Below the pieces are notes generated by a model. The model had not been told where the DNA came from, did no database searches, and worked only from the letters and a program-made list of their open reading frames with translations. Positions 13,615-17,708 of a DNA stretch of 17,708 bases are shown here, piece after piece. Source of the stretch: RGDT01 sp046719305 (lineage in GTDB: Bacteria; Planctomycetota; Planctomycetia; Gemmatales; Gemmataceae); contig JBDNDE010000062.1 of assembly GCA_046719305.1 (NCBI GenBank), forward strand, positions 1-17,708, in the 5' to 3' direction. Made by a program: the position numbers and the translations under genes. Numbering within the stretch: the first letter of the stretch is position 1; each line of letters begins with the position of its first letter.

Positions 13615-14850
13615 ATGGAACGACTACTGGAACGCTTTTGCCGTTACGCCCGTATCGACTCCCAAGCCAACGAGAAAGCGACCACTTACCCCAGTTCGCC
13701 CGGCCAACTCGAACTGGGACGTTTGCTAGTGCGGGAACTGCACGACATGGGGATCACCGATGCCACCCAAGACCAATTCGGCATCGTCATGGCCACGGTG
13801 CCCGGCAATGTGGCTGGGGCGTGCCCGGTGATGGCCTGGGTGGCTCACATGGACACTTCGCCCGAGACGACCGCTAAGAATGTGCAACCACAGATCCACC
13901 GCAACTACGATGGCCGTGACATCGTACTCCCCAGCGACCCCAGCAAGGTGATCCGCGTTGAGGCTAACCCCGACCTGGCCGCCCTGAAGGGCAAAACCAT
14001 CATCACCACCGACGGCACCACCCTTCTCGGCGGCGACGACAAAGCCGGCGTGGCCGCCATTATGGAAGCGGCCCATCGCCTGATGGAGAACCCCCACTGG
14101 CCGCGTGGTCCGGTGCGTCTGTGCTTCACCTGTGATGAAGAGATCGGCAAAGGTGTCGATCATCTCGATTTACAGAAGCTGGGAGCCGATGTCGCCTACA
14201 CCCTAGATGGCAGCGGCACCGGCGAGATAGACTGCGAAACTTTCTCCGCCGATCTGGCCATCGTCACCCTACGCGGTACAAATATCCACCCGGCGATTGC
14301 CAAGGGCCGCATGGTTAATGCCATCCGCCTGGCAGGTCTGTTCTTGGAACGCCTACCGCGGCTAACGCACTCACCAGAAACCACCGAAGGCCGCGAGGGC
14401 TTCTTGCATCCGTATCTCATCGAAGGCGGCGTGGCCGAGACGACCCTCAGAATCCTCTTACGTGATTTCGACACCTCTCGTCTTGCCGAACGCGCGGAGT
14501 TGCTTCGGACCATCGGCCGAACCATCACTGCCGAATTTCCCTCGGCTCAGGTGGACGTGCAGGTCACGCCGCAATATCGCAACATGGCCGAGGGGCTGAA
14601 GAAAGAGCCGCGGGCGATTCCGCTAGCGCAAGAGGCGATGCGAAGGGTCGGAGTCGTGCCACGCATAACGATTGTCCGCGGCGGGACAGACGGCTCCCGC
14701 TTGACCGAGATGGGCTTGCCTACGCCTAATCTATCCACAGGGGAGCATAATTTTCACTCCCCTCTGGAATGGACCTGTTTGGAAGAAATGGACACCGCCG
14801 CTCGCATGCTCATCGAGCTAGCGGCGTTGTGGTCCCAGGAAAAACGCTAA
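13615..14850 (+). CDS. pepT: Peptidase T (tripeptide aminopeptidase, M20 family)
   Basis: Cytoplasmic two-zinc aminopeptidase that removes the N-terminal residue from tripeptides. 411 residues, as in known PepT. Metal and catalytic residues in order: VAHMDTSPE (His78, Asp80), LGGDDKAG (Asp141 bridging), TCDEEIGKG (catalytic Glu175 and metal Glu176), YTLDGSGTGEI (Asp198), and STGEHNFHSPLEW (His381). GGTDGSRLTEMGLPTPNL is typical of the family. It begins 9 bases after nth, with AGGA about 11 bases before the ATG. Nothing appears missing. The pairing with nth and the phosphatase looks like chance housekeeping co-transcription. Confidence 0.96.
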   Translation: MERLLERFCRYARIDSQANEKATTYPSSPGQLELGRLLVRELHDMGITDATQDQFGIVMATVPGNVAGACPVMAWVAHMDTSPETTAKNVQPQIHRNYDGRDIVLPSDPSKVIRVEANPDLAALKGKTIITTDGTTLLGGDDKAGVAAIMEAAHRLMENPHWPRGPVRLCFTCDEEIGKGVDHLDLQKLGADVAYTLDGSGTGEIDCETFSADLAIVTLRGTNIHPAIAKGRMVNAIRLAGLFLERLPRLTHSPETTEGREGFLHPYLIEGGVAETTLRILLRDFDTSRLAERAELLRTIGRTITAEFPSAQVDVQVTPQYRNMAEGLKKEPRAIPLAQEAMRRVGVVPRITIVRGGTDGSRLTEMGLPTPNLSTGEHNFHSPLEWTCLEEMDTAARMLIELAALWSQEKR

Positions 14851-14885
14851 GCAAAAACGCTAATCCCCCGCAGGGAGAAAACCGC

Positions 14886-15674
14886 ATGGATTGGAGCGTC
14901 GAACGTCGGGTCGCTTGTGAGGCGGCCCGCCGCGCTGCAGATGTCTTGGCCCAGTGGCGCGGCCGCTTTCAGGTTCGTGAAAAGGGACACGCCGACTTGG
15001 TGAGCGAGGCCGACATTGGCGCACAAAACGCCATTCGCGACTATCTGCACAGTCGCTTCGCTGAGTATGCCTTTCTAGGTGAGGAGGACGCGACGCATCA
15101 GCGACCCAGCCGCGAGGCTCCGCCCACTTGGATTGTCGATCCGCTCGACGGCACCACCAATTATGTCCATGGCCTGCCACTGTATAGCGTGTCGATTGCT
15201 TTGCAGGTGGCCGGTCAACTCGTGGTCGGAGTAGTCTACGACCCTTCGCGTGATGAAATGTTCCACGCCGCCACTGGCCAGGGTGCCCAAGTCAATGACA
15301 CTCCCCTACGCACCAGCACTATTGACCGCCTGGATCGCGCCATGCTGCTGACCGGCTTCCCCCCCGATCTACGCGGCAATGAACGTACGCTGGATTGGTG
15401 GCGCTACTTCTCTTTTCACGCCCAGACCCTTCGCCGCCTCGGTTCAACCGCCATCAATCTGGCCTGGCTCGCCGCTGGCCGATGCGATGGCTTCTATGCC
15501 TTTGATAATCATGTGTGGGATGTGGCCGCGGGAGTAGTTCTCTTGCGCGAAGCAGGCGGCATGGTCACCCGCGCTGACGGCTCTGCCTATGATCCATATG
15601 AACCGGACATTGCCGCCAGTAACGGCCCGCTGCATCCAGCACTCTTGCAAGCGTTGCGTTTGCCGCCCGTATGA
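14886..15674 (+). CDS. Inositol-monophosphatase-family phosphatase
   Basis: Mg2+-dependent phosphatase of the IMPase superfamily, which includes inositol-1-phosphatase (SuhB), histidinol-phosphatase (HisN) and related sugar phosphatases; the substrate is not decided by sequence. 262 residues, normal length. Motifs: KGHADLVSEAD (33-43), LGEED with Glu66, WIVDPLDGTTNYVHG (82-96, Asp85 and Asp88 bind metal), and NHVWDVAAGVVLLREAGG (208-225, with Asp212). The ATG at 14886 is preceded by AGGGAG at a good distance; the frame is open further upstream into pepT, but those residues are pepT in another frame. It lies 35 bases after pepT and is probably the last gene of the nth-pepT unit. Confidence 0.93.
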   Translation: MDWSVERRVACEAARRAADVLAQWRGRFQVREKGHADLVSEADIGAQNAIRDYLHSRFAEYAFLGEEDATHQRPSREAPPTWIVDPLDGTTNYVHGLPLYSVSIALQVAGQLVVGVVYDPSRDEMFHAATGQGAQVNDTPLRTSTIDRLDRAMLLTGFPPDLRGNERTLDWWRYFSFHAQTLRRLGSTAINLAWLAAGRCDGFYAFDNHVWDVAAGVVLLREAGGMVTRADGSAYDPYEPDIAASNGPLHPALLQALRLPPV

Positions 15675-15677
15675 ATC

Positions 15678-15694
15678 GGCCTTCCGCTGAGGCC
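15678..15694 (+). terminator. Weak terminator-like hairpin after the phosphatase gene
   Basis: GGCCT and AGGCC form a 5-base-pair stem around a 7-base loop just after the phosphatase stop, followed by a broken T-rich stretch (TTCTCGTTTCGTT). The stem is short; it is a candidate only. Confidence 0.3.
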
Positions 15695-15701
15695 TTCTCG
15701 T

Positions 15702-15725
15702 TTCGTTGCCTGGTTCGTTGCCTGG
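15702..15725. repeat. Perfect tandem duplication of a 12-base unit
   Basis: TTCGTTGCCTGG occurs twice head to tail in the gap between the phosphatase and ygiQ genes. It probably arose by slippage; no role is suggested. Confidence 0.85.
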
Positions 15726-15777
15726 AGGACTGATCCGGCGTTGGCGACGGCAGGCTCACGCAGCAGACGGCCACGGC

Positions 15778-15783
15778 TATAAT
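15778..15783 (+). promoter_or_regulatory. -10 box of the ygiQ promoter
   Basis: A perfect TATAAT lies 35 bases before the ygiQ ATG. The -35 region at 17 bases (CTCACG, 15755-15760) is a poor match, so an activator or another sigma factor may be needed. The predicted leader is about 29 bases. Confidence 0.45.
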
Positions 15784-15818
15784 CTAGATACGAGGGAAAA
15801 TCCGCCGAGAGATAGATC

Positions 15819-17708
15819 ATGGACCGTCGACTGAGTTTACCGTTGTGGAACGAACGCTATGCGGCTCCGTTCGCGCCGACGACCGCTGCCGAGATGAAAG
15901 CGCGCGGCTGGGACGCCGTCGATGTGGTGTTCGTCAGCGGCGATGCTTACGTGGATCATCCCTCGTTTGCAATGGCAATTTTGGCCCGCTCGCTGGAAGC
16001 AGCAGGTTTCCGAGTCGGCATGCTATGCCAGCCCGATTGGCGGTCGGCAGCCGCTTGGCGGACCTTTGGTCGGCCGCGGCTGTTTTTCGCGATCAGTGCG
16101 GGCAATATGGACAGCATGATCAACCATTACACCGCGAACAAAAAAGTACGTAACGATGATGCCTATTCTCCGGGTGGACGAATCGGCTTACGGCCAGACC
16201 GCGCCACATTACCGTATTGTCACCGGGCCAGAGAGGCATATCCTGGCGTGCCGGTGATCGCCGGCGGGGTCGAGGCCAGCCTACGGCGTTTGGCCCACTA
16301 CGACTATTGGAGTGACACGGTTCGTAAAAGCATTCTCTTAGATTGCAAGGCTGACCTGGTCGCTTATGGGATGGGTGAAACCATCATCGTCGAAATCGCC
16401 CGGCGGCTCGCGGCCGGACAAACCGTCAAAGACCTCCGCGACATGCGCGGCATTGCCTACCTCACTGGGGCCAAGGAAACCCCCGAGGTGCTGGCCCGCT
16501 TGCAATCCGAAGCGATCAACGGCCTGGAGATTCTTCCAAGTTACGAGGCGGTTGCTTCGGACAAGATGGCTTTCGTCGAAGCAACTCGGCGAATTCATAT
16601 CAACACCAATCCGCATAATGCCAAAACCCTGGTGCAGATGCACGACCGACAGGCTGTCGTCGTCAATCCGCCGGCGTTACCGCTCACCCAGCAGCAAATG
16701 GACGCCGCCTACGACCTGCCGTACACTCGACGGCCGCACCCATCCTACAAAGAACCGATTCCCGCTTATGAGATGATCAAGGATTCGGTCACTATCATGC
16801 GCGGATGTTTTGGCGGCTGTACCTTTTGCTCGATCACCGCCCATCAGGGCCGCATCATCCAATCACGCTCTGAAGAATCGATCCTTAACGAAGTACGCAA
16901 AATCGCTGCTGATCCTGAGTTTAAAGGTACCATCAGCGACATCGGCGGACCTACGGCCAACATGTATCAGATGCGTTGCACGCGACCAGAGGTCGAAGCG
17001 AAGTGTAAACGTTTATCGTGTGTGCATCCGACGATTTGCAAGCTACTGGGAACTGATCATGGCCCGCTGATTCAATTGATGAAGAAGTCCCGCGAAGAAC
17101 CGGGCATTAAAAAGGTGTTAGTGGCATCCGGGGTGCGGATGGATTTAGCCCAACTATCCCCAGAGTATCTGCGGGAGTTGTCGGCTCACCATGTGGGCGG
17201 TCATTTGAAGGTAGCTCCCGAGCATACGGATGAGCATGTGCTAGGCCTGATGAAAAAGCCGGTCAACAATAATTTCGAGGGGTTTGCAGCAGCATTCAAG
17301 AAAGCGTCCAAGGAAGCTGGCAAGCCCAAGCAGTATTTGGTGCCCTACTACATTGCCAGTCATCCGGGCAGTGATGTGCATGCGATGATCGGCCTGGCGC
17401 TTTTTTTGAAACGCAACGGCTACCGTCCGGATCAGGTGCAGGATTTTATTCCAGCTCCATTTGATTTGGCCACATGTATGTATTACACAGGGATTGATCC
17501 ATTAACAGGGCAAGAAGTCTACATAGCTCGCCAATTACGGGATCGACGCATGCAGCGAGCGTTGCTGCAATACTTCAAGCCGGAAAACTATTTTGAAGTG
17601 CGCCGAGCGCTGATCGAAGCCGGCCGCGCCGACCTGATCGGCAATGGCTGTGATGCCCTGATCCCGGCCCATCCGCCCCCCGAGGCGCTGCGGGCGCGGC
17701 GCCGACGT
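15819..17708 (+). CDS. ygiQ: YgiQ-family radical SAM protein, C-terminus off the window
   Basis: Large radical S-adenosylmethionine protein of the YgiQ family (UPF0313); its reaction is not known to me. 630 residues are present with no stop before the right edge; E. coli YgiQ is about 740. The N-terminal part (MDRRLSLPLWNERYAAPFAP, then GWDAVDVVFVSGDAYVDHPSF) is a B12-binding-like or related alpha/beta domain typical of the family. The cluster motif MRGCFGGCTFCSI has Cys330, Cys334 and Cys337 (CxxxCxxC) for the 4Fe-4S cluster. ISDIGGPTANMY, HLKVAPEHTDEHVLGLM and VPYYIASHPGS follow in the radical SAM barrel, and DFIPAPFDLATCMYYTG near the end is a family signature. It has its own TATAAT box and stands apart from the phosphatase operon. 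Confidence 0.95.
   Translation, partial: MDRRLSLPLWNERYAAPFAPTTAAEMKARGWDAVDVVFVSGDAYVDHPSFAMAILARSLEAAGFRVGMLCQPDWRSAAAWRTFGRPRLFFAISAGNMDSMINHYTANKKVRNDDAYSPGGRIGLRPDRATLPYCHRAREAYPGVPVIAGGVEASLRRLAHYDYWSDTVRKSILLDCKADLVAYGMGETIIVEIARRLAAGQTVKDLRDMRGIAYLTGAKETPEVLARLQSEAINGLEILPSYEAVASDKMAFVEATRRIHINTNPHNAKTLVQMHDRQAVVVNPPALPLTQQQMDAAYDLPYTRRPHPSYKEPIPAYEMIKDSVTIMRGCFGGCTFCSITAHQGRIIQSRSEESILNEVRKIAADPEFKGTISDIGGPTANMYQMRCTRPEVEAKCKRLSCVHPTICKLLGTDHGPLIQLMKKSREEPGIKKVLVASGVRMDLAQLSPEYLRELSAHHVGGHLKVAPEHTDEHVLGLMKKPVNNNFEGFAAAFKKASKEAGKPKQYLVPYYIASHPGSDVHAMIGLALFLKRNGYRPDQVQDFIPAPFDLATCMYYTGIDPLTGQEVYIARQLRDRRMQRALLQYFKPENYFEVRRALIEAGRADLIGNGCDALIPAHPPPEALRARRRR

Noticed and set aside
15845..17070. 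Several ORFs of 60-136 codons on both strands at the right end.
   Set aside because: They are other frames of the ygiQ gene, which is open without a stop from 15819 to the edge.
1..17708. tRNA, rRNA, CRISPR array, transposon ends, riboswitch.
   Set aside because: By eye I found no clover-leaf candidates, spaced repeats, transposase genes with terminal repeats, or known riboswitch cores; a covariance-model scan would be the decisive test.

Overview
The window looks like chromosomal DNA from a GC-rich, Gram-negative-type bacterium, most likely a planctomycete (Gemmataceae-like). This rests on the mix of genes, the several small lineage-type proteins I cannot place elsewhere, and weak Shine-Dalgarno usage. 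It is inference; no rRNA or other phylogenetic marker is present. I see no tRNA, rRNA, CRISPR array, insertion sequence or phage gene. No stretch above 300 bases lacks a gene; the longest gap is about 260 bases (10278-10540).

Region 1 (1-3941, minus strand): an efflux operon in the order TetR repressor, periplasmic adaptor (membrane fusion protein), RND pump, the pump running off the left edge. A perfect 16-base palindrome sits just downstream of a TTGACA promoter, as expected for an autoregulated TetR operator. It also shows that the repressor starts at an internal ATG. A small polytopic membrane protein (3995-4513, plus) is divergent from it.

Region 2 (4496-10277, minus strand): a compact six-gene operon. 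The transcription order is secreted VWA protein, threonine-synthase-like PLP enzyme, zinc-ribbon membrane protein, CysO-like ubiquitin-fold sulfur carrier, E1-like adenylyltransferase with a C-terminal extension, and group II cysteine desulfurase. The last three form a plausible sulfur relay: the desulfurase makes persulfide, the E1 adenylates the carrier's Gly-Gly end, and a carrier thiocarboxylate results. The carrier's Gly-Gly is not terminal but is followed by about 124 residues, so it should need processing or work in an unusual way. This is the most interesting part of the window.

Region 3 (10541-12905): a small secreted four-cysteine protein (plus), dCTP deaminase (minus), a secreted or periplasmic alpha/beta hydrolase (plus) and a small anti-sigma-like protein (minus). 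A strong hairpin separates the first two genes. A perfect 8+8 inverted repeat lies between the divergent deaminase and hydrolase.

Region 4 (12955-17708, plus strand): endonuclease III, peptidase T and an inositol-monophosphatase-family enzyme in a row, then a YgiQ-type radical SAM protein with its own TATAAT box, cut by the right edge.
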